A DNA stretch of 64,000 nucleotides from Arthrobacter sp. U41. Its GTDB lineage: Bacteria > Actinomycetota > Actinomycetes > Actinomycetales > Micrococcaceae. Numbering within the stretch: the first letter of the stretch is position 1; every line of letters starts with the position of its first letter. Location: NCBI RefSeq assembly GCF_007679325.1, contig NZ_VEGI01000002.1, forward strand, positions 62,001 through 126,000. Reading direction: 5' to 3'. The position numbers were made by a program, and so were the translations under genes. Under the pieces are notes generated by a model. The model did no database searches, had not been told where the DNA came from, and worked only from the letters and a program-made list of their open reading frames with translations. Positions 25,446 to 33,022 of this stretch are shown in pieces.

Positions 25446-26657
25446 GTGGGGAGGGCGGCCCGGCAGCTGGGAATGTTCAGAATTATGGTGCTGCTCGACC
25501 GGTCCACGCTCATGGTGGTCTTCGCCGTGATGACGTTGACCATGCTGGTCCTTTTCTACTTCGACACCTACCGCAAGAGCCGGGCTCCCTTTGCCGGGTG
25601 GTGGTGCGGCGCTGTCGCCTCGTTCTTCCTGGCCGCCGTCTTCTACATCATGGGCGAGGTCCAGGGTGTGGCCTGGTCTCCCAGTGTGGGCAACGGCGTG
25701 ATGGTGCTGGGCACCGGCTGCGTCTGGGCGGGCACCCGCTCGCTGGCGGGCCGGAGGATCCGGCCCTGGCTGCTGGCGGTTCCGGCGACGGCGGCCGTCG
25801 CCGTTGATGTCGCCGTCCGCTACTCAGACAATGCCCGGCTCGGCAGCATTGTCCTGTTGGCCCTGATGGGCACGGCGATCGGCCTGGCCTCCGTGGAGCT
25901 CTGGCGCGAGCGCGCCGAGTCCTGGCACCTGGTCCGGTCCCTCGCCGTCGCAACGGCCGGCTGTGCCGCCTACTACCTGAGCCGGACCGTCGGGCTGGCA
26001 GTGCTGGGCCCCGCGGATCCGCTGTTCCAGGTGCTCTTCGGCACCGGCGTGACCCTGCTGATGGCCATGGTCCTGCTGGTGGTGGTCTCCTCCAGCATCA
26101 CATCGCTGAACTACGCCCGCCGGACCGAGGACCTGCAGGAGCTGGCCTACCGCGACGGGCTGACCGGGCTGCTGAACCGCGAGGAGTTTATGCACCAGGC
26201 CCACCGCCGGCTCCGGGCCAACCTCGCGGCCGGCATCGACACCGCGGTTGTTATGGCGGACCTGGACCGGTTCAAGGCAATCAACGACCGCTTCGGCCAT
26301 GACGCAGGCGACGGCGTCATCCGGGCTTTCGCCGAGGCCTGCCGCTCGGCCGTGCGGGACGCGGACCTGGTGGGCCGCTACGGCGGCGAGGAGTTTGCCC
26401 TGCTGCTCGACGGCGTCGACGCGGAAGAAGCCGTCCGGATCGCCGACCGGATCAACGCCGCACTGGCCGAAAAAAGTTCCCTGCCCCAAGGTGTGGCCGC
26501 GCCGACGGCGAGTTTCGGCGTCGTTGACGCACGGGACCGAAACGCCGGGCTGCAGCGCCTCCTCCGGGAAGCCGACCGCGCCCTGTATGACGCGAAAGCC
26601 GCCGGACGGAACCGGGCGGTGATCGGATTCACCGGAGCGGGTACCCAGGCAGGCTGA
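25446..26657 (+). CDS. membrane-bound GGDEF diguanylate cyclase
   Basis: About 403 residues from the first GTG; ATGs at 25473 and 25485 are equally plausible starts. Six to seven hydrophobic helices fill the first 215 residues (VVFAVMTLTMLVLFYF, ASFFLAAVFYIMG and others) as a sensory membrane module. The GGDEF domain begins at DLQELAYRDGLTGLLNREEF and has an intact active site GRYGGEEFALLLDG near 312. It should make cyclic di-GMP. No RxxD inhibitory motif is evident before GGEEF. It is monocistronic and convergent with the kinase. Confidence 0.85.
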   Translation: MGRAARQLGMFRIMVLLDRSTLMVVFAVMTLTMLVLFYFDTYRKSRAPFAGWWCGAVASFFLAAVFYIMGEVQGVAWSPSVGNGVMVLGTGCVWAGTRSLAGRRIRPWLLAVPATAAVAVDVAVRYSDNARLGSIVLLALMGTAIGLASVELWRERAESWHLVRSLAVATAGCAAYYLSRTVGLAVLGPADPLFQVLFGTGVTLLMAMVLLVVVSSSITSLNYARRTEDLQELAYRDGLTGLLNREEFMHQAHRRLRANLAAGIDTAVVMADLDRFKAINDRFGHDAGDGVIRAFAEACRSAVRDADLVGRYGGEEFALLLDGVDAEEAVRIADRINAALAEKSSLPQGVAAPTASFGVVDARDRNAGLQRLLREADRALYDAKAAGRNRAVIGFTGAGTQAG

Positions 26658-26672
26658 ACGGTCCGGCGGCGC

Positions 26673-27632
26673 TCAGGACGTGCGCGGAAGCCTTGCCGCG
26701 AGCTTCCTGGCCGCAGCGGCCGAAGGACGCGCCGCGGGATCCATGGACGTCATGGCACCCAGCAGCGACACCCAGGATGCGCCGATGCCGGCCGGAATCT
26801 CAGGATCGCGAAGGGTCCGCGCCACCAGCGATTCCACGGGGGTCCCCGGGAACGCCTTGGCCCCGGTGAGGCACTCCAGGAGCACGAGCCCCAGGGAATA
26901 GATGTCGCCGGGCGCACCCGGATGCCGGCCGGCGGCCTGCTCCGGGCTCATGTAGTGGACGGTGCCGGAGGAATCGCCCGGCTCCAGCTCCACTCCGGCG
27001 GGGGTGGCGATGCCGAAATCGGCGATCCGGACGGCAGAGCGCCGCAGTTCGCTGACCAGGATGTTGGCGGGTTTGATGTCCCGGTGGACCAGCCCGCGCG
27101 CGTGGATGTGCGCAAGCCCGGACAGCGCCGACTCCGCCCAGCGGGCCACGTCGCCGGCGTCGGCGGCGCCGTTGCGGATCCGCTCGGCGAGGCTTCCACC
27201 GTAGACGTACTCCTCCACGAGGAACGGGCGTCCTGCCCACGGGTCACCCGCCGGAACGACGCCTTCGGCGATAAACGTGACGATCGCGGGGTGGTTCAGT
27301 GACGCCAGGATGCGCGCCTCGGCGTGGATCCGTTCCGTCTGCCGCGGTTCGGGGCCCTCAGCGACCTTGATGGCGACGGTCCGGCCGTCCAGGAGGTCCG
27401 TCCCGCGGAACACCGTGGCGGTGGCGCCCCGGCCCAGGAGTTCATGGACGAGGAAGCGCCCCGCCGGGGCGTCCGGAAGGGCCAGCACTTTGGCATCGAG
27501 CCCAGCAGCGGTGATCGCAGGGGCAATGAGCCCAGGTGCCGTGAGCGCAGGAGCCTTGACCGCCTGGGCGGGGACCGCAGGGGCGGTGGCGGCGGGCCGC
27601 TCCGCCAGGGCTACCCCGGACGGCGGTGTCAT
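26673..27632 (-). CDS. Ser/Thr protein kinase, cytoplasmic
   Basis: 319 residues. After an Ala/Pro-rich leader of 50 residues comes a full kinase domain: GRGATATVFRGTD, AIKVAEG (ATP Lys), HARGLVHRDIKPANIL, IADFGIA, GTVHYMSPEQAAG and GDIYSLGLVLLE. There is no transmembrane helix or PASTA domain, unlike PknB, so it is a soluble Hanks-type kinase. Its ATG overlaps the stop of a small cysteine-containing protein by 4 bases, and both are probably under a MarR-type operator. A related kinase domain occurs in the kinase-GAF protein at 53545. Confidence 0.87.
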   Translation of the reverse strand: MTPPSGVALAERPAATAPAVPAQAVKAPALTAPGLIAPAITAAGLDAKVLALPDAPAGRFLVHELLGRGATATVFRGTDLLDGRTVAIKVAEGPEPRQTERIHAEARILASLNHPAIVTFIAEGVVPAGDPWAGRPFLVEEYVYGGSLAERIRNGAADAGDVARWAESALSGLAHIHARGLVHRDIKPANILVSELRRSAVRIADFGIATPAGVELEPGDSSGTVHYMSPEQAAGRHPGAPGDIYSLGLVLLECLTGAKAFPGTPVESLVARTLRDPEIPAGIGASWVSLLGAMTSMDPAARPSAAAARKLAARLPRTS

Positions 27633-27901
27633 CGGCTGAGCTCGGACAGGATGCCGGACGTGTGCACGATTCCGTCCAGCTGGAAGCCGCAGACGCAACG
27701 CCAGAGCGGCGGCAGCTCTGCCGCGGCGTCGGCCGGCGCGTAGGAGTAGACGGACATGGTGGCCAAGGCCGGGGCCTTCCACTCCATGGGCATCCCGCAG
27801 TGGCTCGGCGCGGTCAGGGCCTGCGCGGCCGGCGCGATGGCCGGTGCAGCGGCGGGCGCCATTTCAGCCACGGCGCCGCCGGAAAAACGAATCTCAGACA
27901 T
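27629..27901 (-). CDS. small Cys-containing protein coupled to the kinase
   Basis: 90 residues with no family I recognise. An Ala/Pro-rich segment (VAEMAPAAAPAIAPAAQALT) is followed by SHCGMPMEW and WRCVCGFQLDG, giving one Cys and a CVC pair that could bind zinc like a degenerate ribbon. No ribosome site is visible; TATGCT lies 8 bases upstream of the ATG on the minus strand, so the mRNA may be leaderless. It is translationally coupled to the kinase and may be its substrate or sensor. Confidence 0.6.
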   Translation of the reverse strand: MSEIRFSGGAVAEMAPAAAPAIAPAAQALTAPSHCGMPMEWKAPALATMSVYSYAPADAAAELPPLWRCVCGFQLDGIVHTSGILSELSR

Positions 27902-27920
27902 AGTTGGTAAGCATACATAT

Positions 27921-27941
27921 AACTAGTCAGACTAGCTAGTT
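27921..27941. promoter_or_regulatory. probable MarR-type operator
   Basis: AACTAGTCAGACTAGCTAGTT contains CTAGT-CAG-ACTAG and, nested around it, AACTAG-N9-CTAGTT. It lies just upstream of the -10-like TATGCT of the small-protein/kinase operon and 11 bases after the stop of the MarR gene. A related AACTAG element (TGATAACTAGATCA) occurs upstream of the MarR start near 28481-28494, which supports recognition by this MarR. Confidence 0.6.
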
Positions 27942-27951
27942 GCCGTGCGGG

Positions 27952-28461
27952 TTAATTTCCGCCGTGGCTCGTCGGCTCGGCAATGGCCTCACTCATCCGC
28001 CGCAGGAACCTGACTACGGTCCGGGCTTCCTCCTCGCTGAGTTCCTCCGCCACGGCCATCATTCGGCGGTGCATGTCACCCAGCGTGGCCCGGACCTCGG
28101 CATCCGTGGCCCCCGTGGGGACGATCACCAGGGAGCGCCGGTCCGTGGGGTGGGGCTCGCGGCGGACATGGCCGCTGCTCACCAGCCGGTCGATCAGCGA
28201 CGTGGTGGAGGCTGTGGTGATTCCCAGGATGCGGCTGAGGTCTTTGGGCCCCGCCTGCTCGCCCGCGGCCTGGGCGCGCAGCAGGTACCGCAGCGCCAGC
28301 AGGTCCGTCTCGCCCATCCCCATGGAATCCCTCGTGGAGCGCCGGCGGGCAACTTCCACGTTGCGGTACTCGCGAAGGGCCTGGAGGACCGCGCCGGGCG
28401 GGTCAAGCCGGTCGTCCGCTCCATACCAGTACCCGGAGCCGGTGGTGCTGTTCGCGTTCAT
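27952..28461 (-). CDS. MarR family transcriptional regulator
   Basis: 169 residues. The winged helix is clear: LLALRYLLRAQ, GPKDLSRILGITTASTTSLIDRLVSSGHVRREPHPTDRRSLVIVPT, with the RRS wing. Helices at both ends form the dimer interface. It is transcribed toward the small-protein/kinase operon, and AACTAG elements flank it on both sides, so it likely regulates itself and that operon. The ligand is unknown. Confidence 0.87.
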   Translation of the reverse strand: MNANSTTGSGYWYGADDRLDPPGAVLQALREYRNVEVARRRSTRDSMGMGETDLLALRYLLRAQAAGEQAGPKDLSRILGITTASTTSLIDRLVSSGHVRREPHPTDRRSLVIVPTGATDAEVRATLGDMHRRMMAVAEELSEEEARTVVRFLRRMSEAIAEPTSHGGN

Positions 28462-28524
28462 CCAGCAATCCTAGCCGAACTGATAACTAGATCATCGTGC
28501 GTTTTCGGCGGGGTCCGGGCAACA

Positions 28525-28563
28525 AAAAACCCCGGCACCCTGTCGCCAGGATGCCGGGGTTTT
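28525..28563. terminator. bidirectional intrinsic terminator after tRNA-Lys
   Basis: ACCCCGGCA pairs with TGCCGGGGT across a 14-base loop, with A-run AACAAAAAA on the left and TTTT on the right of the plus strand. It ends the minus-strand tRNA transcript. Confidence 0.85.
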
Positions 28564-28583
28564 CCCGCTCTTCGCTAAAAGAG

Positions 28584-28656
28584 TGGGCCCTGTGGGGATC
28601 GAACCCACGACCCACGGATTAAAAGTCCGATGCTCTACCAACTGAGCTAAAGGCCC
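28584..28656 (-). tRNA. tRNA-Lys (anticodon TTT)
   Basis: 73 bases with a complete cloverleaf on the minus strand. The acceptor GGGCCTT pairs with AGGGCCC (one G-U), discriminator A. The D arm is GCTC-AGTTGGTA-GAGC, the anticodon loop CTTTTAA gives TTT, and the T arm is GTGGG-TTCGATC-CCCAC. The CCA end is not encoded. A terminator follows. Confidence 0.96.
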
Positions 28657-28869
28657 CAGCCGACTGCCCTGAAACAACGGATGAATCCGCCACTCGAGGA
28701 CTGATCAGCCCAGTCCATTTCTGGACGTTAATACTGTACCCCAGACCGGGGCCGGTTTTTCGCACGCGGCGGGGGCATCGCCGTCGGGCGCCATCGCGGC
28801 CGCGCCGGTACCCGGCGGTTGGCGGGCTGCACGCTCGATTCCCCGACAGCACTGGAGTAGCGTGGTGGC

Positions 28870-29526
28870 ATGAGCGAGCAAGCAGGATCCAGCACCCCCG
28901 GACCGCCCCGGCACCACAAGCCGAAGCCTTTCGCCCCCATTGACTTTGAGCCCTTCGCGGGCGGGGCCGATCCCGCCCGCGTCTCCGAAGCGGCCCATCT
29001 CGCCGCGCAGGCGCTGGTGCGCCGAGGACGTGACAGCGACGACCCCGTAGTGACGAAACGGCTGGTGAAGCTCGCCGACGAGCAGGGCCTGGAGGCCATC
29101 GCCGAAATGTGGGCCGAAAGCCCGGCACGCTCCCTCCCGGGAGCCCTCTGGCGGCTGTACGCCATCCGCGCCGCCACCATCCAGGACCCCGAACGGATCT
29201 CCGTGTACTTCAAGGCCGGAAAGGACACCGCCCAGGTCTCGCACGTCGTCGCCGGCGCCGCCGAGCCTCCCGGAGCGGATGAGATGAAGTCGATGGCGGA
29301 TGCCATCCTCTCGGGCGCGTTCGACGGCGAGTTCGACGTTGCGCTGGAGCGCTCCGCCGCATTCTGCCGCGTGGTGGCGCTGGGCCAGGCCACCCTCGCC
29401 GACGGCGCAGAGCACGGGAACGAGGGCCACGCGAGCAAACTCACCCGCAATTCGCACCTGCTGGTGAAGACCGCCGAGGACCTGGAGCACGCCGCCAACG
29501 CGTGGCGGCTGGGCGAGCTGGACTGA
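28870..29526 (+). CDS. conserved hypothetical actinobacterial protein
   Basis: 218 residues, mostly helical and soluble, with no signal or membrane segment. Recognisable blocks are FEPFAGGADPARVSEAAHLA, VTKRLVKLADEQGLEAIAEM, RSLPGALWRLYAIRAA and EDLEHAANAWRLGELD. Proteins of this type are conserved in Actinobacteria and sometimes called DNA-binding, but I see no DNA-binding motif and do not assign a function. It stands alone, flanked by tRNA-Lys and the structured RNA. Confidence 0.65.
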   Translation: MSEQAGSSTPGPPRHHKPKPFAPIDFEPFAGGADPARVSEAAHLAAQALVRRGRDSDDPVVTKRLVKLADEQGLEAIAEMWAESPARSLPGALWRLYAIRAATIQDPERISVYFKAGKDTAQVSHVVAGAAEPPGADEMKSMADAILSGAFDGEFDVALERSAAFCRVVALGQATLADGAEHGNEGHASKLTRNSHLLVKTAEDLEHAANAWRLGELD

Positions 29527-29582
29527 GGCCTATCGCGCGCCGCCGGGTTCCCGGCACGCACGCCTCCCGCGGACTGTCAATG

Positions 29583-29611
29583 TTGACTTGTCCCCGGCCA
29601 CGTAGAAAACT
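29583..29611 (+). promoter_or_regulatory. promoter for the structured RNA
   Basis: TTGACT (29583-29588), a 17-base spacer, and AAAACT (29606-29611) form a plausible sigma-70 promoter. Transcription six to seven bases downstream would begin at about 29618, exactly the first base of the RNA's closing helix. Confidence 0.5.
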
Positions 29612-29617
29612 AAAAGC

Positions 29618-29701
29618 GGTGCCGAACCGCGAAACCCCCGGGCTTCAACATTTAGCCGCCTAGAGCGGCCTACCGCCGAGAGGCGTATCCGGTTCGGCAC
29701 C
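29618..29701 (+). ncRNA. candidate stand-alone structured RNA, about 84 nt
   Basis: The two ends pair perfectly over 12 bp (GGTGCCGAACCG, 29618-29629, with CGGTTCGGCACC, 29690-29701). Inside are GCCGC-CTAGA-GCGGC (29655-29669) and CGCC-GAGA-GGCG (29674-29685), the latter with a GNRA tetraloop, plus an open stretch with ACCCCCGGGCTTCAAC. A promoter points at its first base, and ATTTT follows its last. I do not recognise a known family: it is not tRNA, SRP or 6C RNA. On the minus strand the same helix is followed by GCTTTTAGTTTTC, so it could also terminate the ars operon. Confidence 0.5.
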
Positions 29702-29718
29702 ATTTTCATGCCCTACGC

Positions 29719-30141
29719 TCAGCTCCCGGTGAGCTCCGCATACAGCGTCTGGACACGGGCCTTGATGTCGTCCCGGACCAGGCGCATGCGCTCCATGCCT
29801 TCGATGCCCCGCGCGGAGGGCTCGTCCGTATCCCAGACCTCGAGCCTTTTGCCTTCGGGGGCTTCGACCTTCGCCTCGTTGCCCAGGACGATCACGACGT
29901 CGACCGCCTCCAGGACGTCCACCGTGACGGGCTTGGGGTGTTCGCCGGTGATGTCGATGCCGAGTTCAGCCAGCGACTCCACGGACTGGGGGTTCAGCGC
30001 CGTGCCGGGCTTGGTCCCGGCGGAGTGCACCGTGACCGTCCCATCAGCGAGCTGGTTCATCAGGCCGGCGGCGAGCTGGGATTTTCCGCCATTCTTGCTG
30101 CAGACGAACAGAACGGCCGGCTTCTTAGAAGTCTGGGTCAT
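29719..30141 (-). CDS. ArsC-like low-molecular-weight phosphatase fold protein with CX5K loop
   Basis: 140 residues. The LMW phosphatase/arsenate reductase fold is clear (AVLFVCSKNGGKSQLAAGLM, VHSAGTKPG, LGIDITGEHPKPV). The P-loop reads C14-SKNGG-K20: the oxyanion-binding Arg of CX5R is Lys. The protein has only this one Cys, so there is no resolving Cys pair. It may use mycothiol or mycoredoxin, or may not reduce arsenate at all. It is the last gene of the ars operon, overlapping the preceding arsC by 4 bases. Confidence 0.78.
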   Translation of the reverse strand: MTQTSKKPAVLFVCSKNGGKSQLAAGLMNQLADGTVTVHSAGTKPGTALNPQSVESLAELGIDITGEHPKPVTVDVLEAVDVVIVLGNEAKVEAPEGKRLEVWDTDEPSARGIEGMERMRLVRDDIKARVQTLYAELTGS

Positions 30142-30809
30142 GCTTTTGATTCTTCCTTGTCTGGGGAGCTAAGCAGCGAGGCTGCGAGGGCCTTGACCCG
30201 GTCGTGAATCTCGTCACGGATGATCCGCACGGCCGCAACGGGGAGGCCGGCCGGGTCTGCCAGCTCCCAGTCCTCATAGCGCTTGCCCGGGTAGATCGGG
30301 CAGGAATCGCCGCAGCCCATCGTGATCACCACGTCCGAGGCGCGCACCACGTCGTCGGTGAGGGGCTTGGGGTAGTCCCTGGTCAGGTCCAGGCCCATTT
30401 CGGACATCGCCGCGACGACGGCGGGGTCCAGTTCGGCCGCCGGGAGGGAGCCGGCAGACCGGACGTGGATCCTGCCCTTGGCCTCGACGGCGAGCAGCGC
30501 GGCGGCCATCTGGGACCGGCCGGCGTTCTGCACGCAGACAAACAGCACTTCGGGGACCTCGGAGACGACCGCACCCTTGGATTTGGCCAGGGCACTGAGC
30601 CGGTCGATCGCGAAGTTTTCCGTGGTGGAGGGCAAGTACGTTTTGATCTTCGCAGTCCGGGCCAGCGCCGTATAGGACTCGAAGACGTAGCGCTCCACTG
30701 TCTCCGCTGCGAACACGCCGGCAAACCGGGCGGCCAGGCGGTCGCTGATCCGGTGCAGGAGCTCGGTGTTGTCCTGCAGGCCCGTGCCGCGTTCAGGGTG
30801 GTCAGTCAT
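30138..30809 (-). CDS. arsC: arsenate reductase with N-terminal three-helix-bundle domain
   Basis: 223 residues from an ATG 32 bases after the trxB stop. Residues 10-75 form a three-helix domain (LLHRISDRLAARFAGVFAAE, VFESYTALARTAKIKTYLP). The catalytic domain then has [19 protein letters not shown], with Cys92 and Arg98, and the redox pair Cys166/Cys170 in [20 protein letters not shown]. It reduces As(V) to As(III); the extra Cys pair and the upstream thioredoxin reductase suggest thioredoxin-type recycling, although mycothiol-linked forms exist in Actinobacteria. Confidence 0.87.
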   Translation of the reverse strand: MTDHPERGTGLQDNTELLHRISDRLAARFAGVFAAETVERYVFESYTALARTAKIKTYLPSTTENFAIDRLSALAKSKGAVVSEVPEVLFVCVQNAGRSQMAAALLAVEAKGRIHVRSAGSLPAAELDPAVVAAMSEMGLDLTRDYPKPLTDDVVRASDVVITMGCGDSCPIYPGKRYEDWELADPAGLPVAAVRIIRDEIHDRVKALAASLLSSPDKEESKA

Positions 30810-30840
30810 GGCAGCTCTCCATTGCGCTCGGTGGACCGGG

Positions 30841-31815
30841 TCAGGCGTGGGTGGGTTCTTCGACGAGGGCGGTGGCGATGCTGTCGGCGTCGTCGAGTGC
30901 CGCGAGGTAGCGTTCGGCGTCCAGGGCGGCGGCGCAGCCGGTTCCAGCAGCCGTGATGGCCTGCCGGTAACGGTGGTCCACGGCGTCGCCGCACGCAAAG
31001 ACACCGGAGAGGTTGGTGACCGTGGTGGGGGAATCGACCTTGATGTAACCCTCGGCGTCGAGGTCCACCTGGCCCTGCAGCAATTCGGTGCGCGGGAGGT
31101 GGCCGATCGCGACGAAGATGCCGGTGGCGGCCTGTTCCCGGGTTTCACCGGTGCGGGTGTCGGTCAAGGTGACGCCGGTGACCTTGGTGTCCCCGTGGAT
31201 GGCGGTGACGGCGGAGTTCCACGCGAAGCTGATCTTGGGGTTGTCCTTCGCCCGCTGCGCCATGATGCGCGAGGCGCGGAGCTCGCCCTTGCGGACCACC
31301 ACCGTGACGGTCTTCCCGAAGCGGGTCAGGAACGTCGCTTCCTCCATGGCCGAGTCTCCGCCGCCGACCACAATGATGTCCTGGTCGCGGAAGAAGAACC
31401 CGTCGCACGTGGCGCACCAGGAGACGCCGTGGCCGCTGAACTTCTTCTCCTCCGGCAGGCCGAGTTCCTTGTAGGCGGAGCCGGTGGCGAGGATGACGGC
31501 CGGCGCCTCGTGCGTCTCACCGGCTGCCGTGACCACCCGCTTGAGGTGGCCGGCAAGCTGGACCTCCGTGACGTCGTCGAACACCACCTGCGCGCCGAAC
31601 TTCTCGGCCTGCTGCTGGAGCCCGTCCATAAGCTCGGGGCCCTGGACGCCGCCGGGGAAGCCGGGGAAGTTTTCCACTTCGGTGGTATTCATCAGGGCAC
31701 CGCCGGCGGTCACCGCGCCGGCGATGACCAGCGGCTTCAGGCCCGCACGGGCGGCGTAGATGGCCGCGGTGTACCCGGCGGGGCCGGACCCGATGATGAT
31801 CAGCTGTTCAGTCAT
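30841..31815 (-). CDS. trxB: thioredoxin-disulfide reductase
   Basis: 324 residues, standard TrxB length. FAD site [20 protein letters not shown], redox motif CATC at 133-136 ([11 protein letters not shown]), NADPH site [15 protein letters not shown] and C-terminal FAD motif [16 protein letters not shown] are all intact. It uses NADPH to reduce thioredoxin. Located between two arsC genes (10 bases after one, 31 before the next), it likely supplies electrons for arsenate reduction. No thioredoxin gene is in the operon. Confidence 0.93.
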   Translation of the reverse strand: MTEQLIIIGSGPAGYTAAIYAARAGLKPLVIAGAVTAGGALMNTTEVENFPGFPGGVQGPELMDGLQQQAEKFGAQVVFDDVTEVQLAGHLKRVVTAAGETHEAPAVILATGSAYKELGLPEEKKFSGHGVSWCATCDGFFFRDQDIIVVGGGDSAMEEATFLTRFGKTVTVVVRKGELRASRIMAQRAKDNPKISFAWNSAVTAIHGDTKVTGVTLTDTRTGETREQAATGIFVAIGHLPRTELLQGQVDLDAEGYIKVDSPTTVTNLSGVFACGDAVDHRYRQAITAAGTGCAAALDAERYLAALDDADSIATALVEEPTHA

Positions 31816-31825
31816 GGCGGTACTC

Positions 31826-32248
31826 CTACTTGGCGGCGGGGACGAGGGATGCGATGAGGTCCTCGATGCGGGCCTTGATGTCGTCGCGGATGGGGCGGAC
31901 GGACTCGACGCCCTGGCCGGCCGGGTCCTCAAGTTCCCAGTCCTCGTAGCGCTTGCCGGGGAAGATCGGGCAGGTGTCGCCGCAGCCCATGGTGATGACG
32001 ACGTCGGATTCCTTGACGGCCTCGGTGGTGAGGATCTTCGGAATTTCGGCGGACATGTCGATGCCCAGTTCGGCCATGGCCTCGACGGCGGCCGGGTTGA
32101 CCTTGTCCGCCGGCGCCGAACCGGCTGAGCGGACCTCGATCCGCCCCTCGCCCAGGGTGGTGAGGAAGGCGGCGGCCATCTGGGAGCGGCCGGCGTTGTG
32201 GACGCAGACGAACAGGACGGAAGGCTTCTTGGCGGTATCGGTACTCAC
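31826..32248 (-). CDS. arsC: arsenate reductase, LMW phosphatase type
   Basis: 140 residues. P-loop [14 protein letters not shown] with Cys15 and Arg21, and the second Cys pair Cys89/Cys93 in [20 protein letters not shown] are complete. The C-x3-C spacing is shorter than the C-x6-C of plasmid pI258 ArsC. It reduces arsenate to arsenite in the cytoplasm. It lies between the ArsR-ArsC fusion and trxB and is very similar to the catalytic half of the three-helix ArsC, suggesting a local duplication. Confidence 0.9.
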   Translation of the reverse strand: MSTDTAKKPSVLFVCVHNAGRSQMAAAFLTTLGEGRIEVRSAGSAPADKVNPAAVEAMAELGIDMSAEIPKILTTEAVKESDVVITMGCGDTCPIFPGKRYEDWELEDPAGQGVESVRPIRDDIKARIEDLIASLVPAAK

Positions 32249-32302
32249 GGGATTTCTCCTGAAATCAGTTAGGAATCGGTAAAAGCGGGCATGTTCGGAA
32301 AA

Positions 32303-32977
32303 CTAGGCAGTCAGTACGCGCGGGGCTAGGTCATTGATCCGGTGGGAGATGTCCTGGAAAGCCTGTTCGAAGGCTTCGTCGGTACCCAGGCGCAGCGGAT
32401 CCGGCACTGACCAGTGCACACCACCCAGGCCACCCAGCTCCTCGTGCGCGTTGTCACACACGGTCACCACGAAGTCACCCTCGCCCGCCACCTGCTCCAG
32501 CTTGCGCGGAGCAACGTCTGCGAGGTTCATGCCGTGGCGGCGGGCAACCTCGACGGCGCCCCGGGCGATGCGGTCCGCGGGATGCGTTCCCGCGGACAGC
32601 GAGGGGATCTCGCTGACCTGCCGCCAGAGCGCGGCGGCCAGCTGGGACCGTGCGCTGTTCCGCGTGCAGACAAACAGGATGCGGCGGGCACCGTGCTCCA
32701 CCCCCGGCACCAGGCCCTCCAGGGCGCCGGCGGCAAGCCGGATGTAGCTGCGCCGCCTGTCCGCTTCGGAGCGGCGCCGGATCACCAGCCCGGCCTCTTC
32801 AAGTGCTCGCAGGTGGTGGGAGAGCAGGTTCGACGGCATCCCCAGCTCTGCCTGCAGCTCCGTCGGCGAGAGGTCCCCCAGGGTCAGCAGGTCAGCGATT
32901 CGCAGCCGCGCCGGATCGGCGAGGGCTGCATGTTTGGCGACCCGCGCCCGAAAATCGTTCGCTGCATCAATGTTCAT
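32303..32977 (-). CDS. ArsR-ArsC fusion: HTH repressor joined to LMW phosphatase domain
   Basis: 224 residues. Residues 10-90 form an ArsR winged helix (ALADPARLRIADLLTLGDLSP, LSHHLRALEEAGLVIRRR); 98-224 form an LMW phosphatase/ArsC domain (ILFVCTRNSARSQLAAALW). The only cysteines in the whole protein are Cys104 of the CX5R loop and Cys174 (VTVCDNAHEE). The ArsR half has none, so the usual CVC or N-terminal Cys arsenite site is missing. Sensing may therefore be through the ArsC domain. It is the first gene of the ars operon and its operator covers its start codon; no ribosome site is seen, so translation may be leaderless. Confidence 0.85.
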   Translation of the reverse strand: MNIDAANDFRARVAKHAALADPARLRIADLLTLGDLSPTELQAELGMPSNLLSHHLRALEEAGLVIRRRSEADRRRSYIRLAAGALEGLVPGVEHGARRILFVCTRNSARSQLAAALWRQVSEIPSLSAGTHPADRIARGAVEVARRHGMNLADVAPRKLEQVAGEGDFVVTVCDNAHEELGGLGGVHWSVPDPLRLGTDEAFEQAFQDISHRINDLAPRVLTA

Positions 32978-32981
32978 TGAT
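32966..32981. promoter_or_regulatory. ArsR operator between arsR and aquaporin
   Basis: ATCAATG-TT-CATTGAT is a perfect palindrome matching the ArsR/SmtB pattern ATCAA-N6-TTGAT. It overlaps the ArsR-ArsC start codon (32975-32977) and lies 42 bases upstream of the divergent aquaporin, so one site can control both directions. Confidence 0.8.
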
Positions 32982-33022
32982 TCAATTTTGACTGAGTTAG
33001 TTCTTTCCGTCAAGCTGTTTCC

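Noticed and set aside
29630-29645. C-rich stretch resembling 6C RNA
   Set aside because: 6C RNA has two hairpins with C-rich loops; here only one run of five C lies in an open region.
29640-29662. CTTCAAC loop in the structured RNA suggesting tRNA-Sec
   Set aside because: The bases flanking TTCAA do not form an anticodon stem, there is no T-loop or acceptor pairing of tRNA type, and no selA/selB genes are near.
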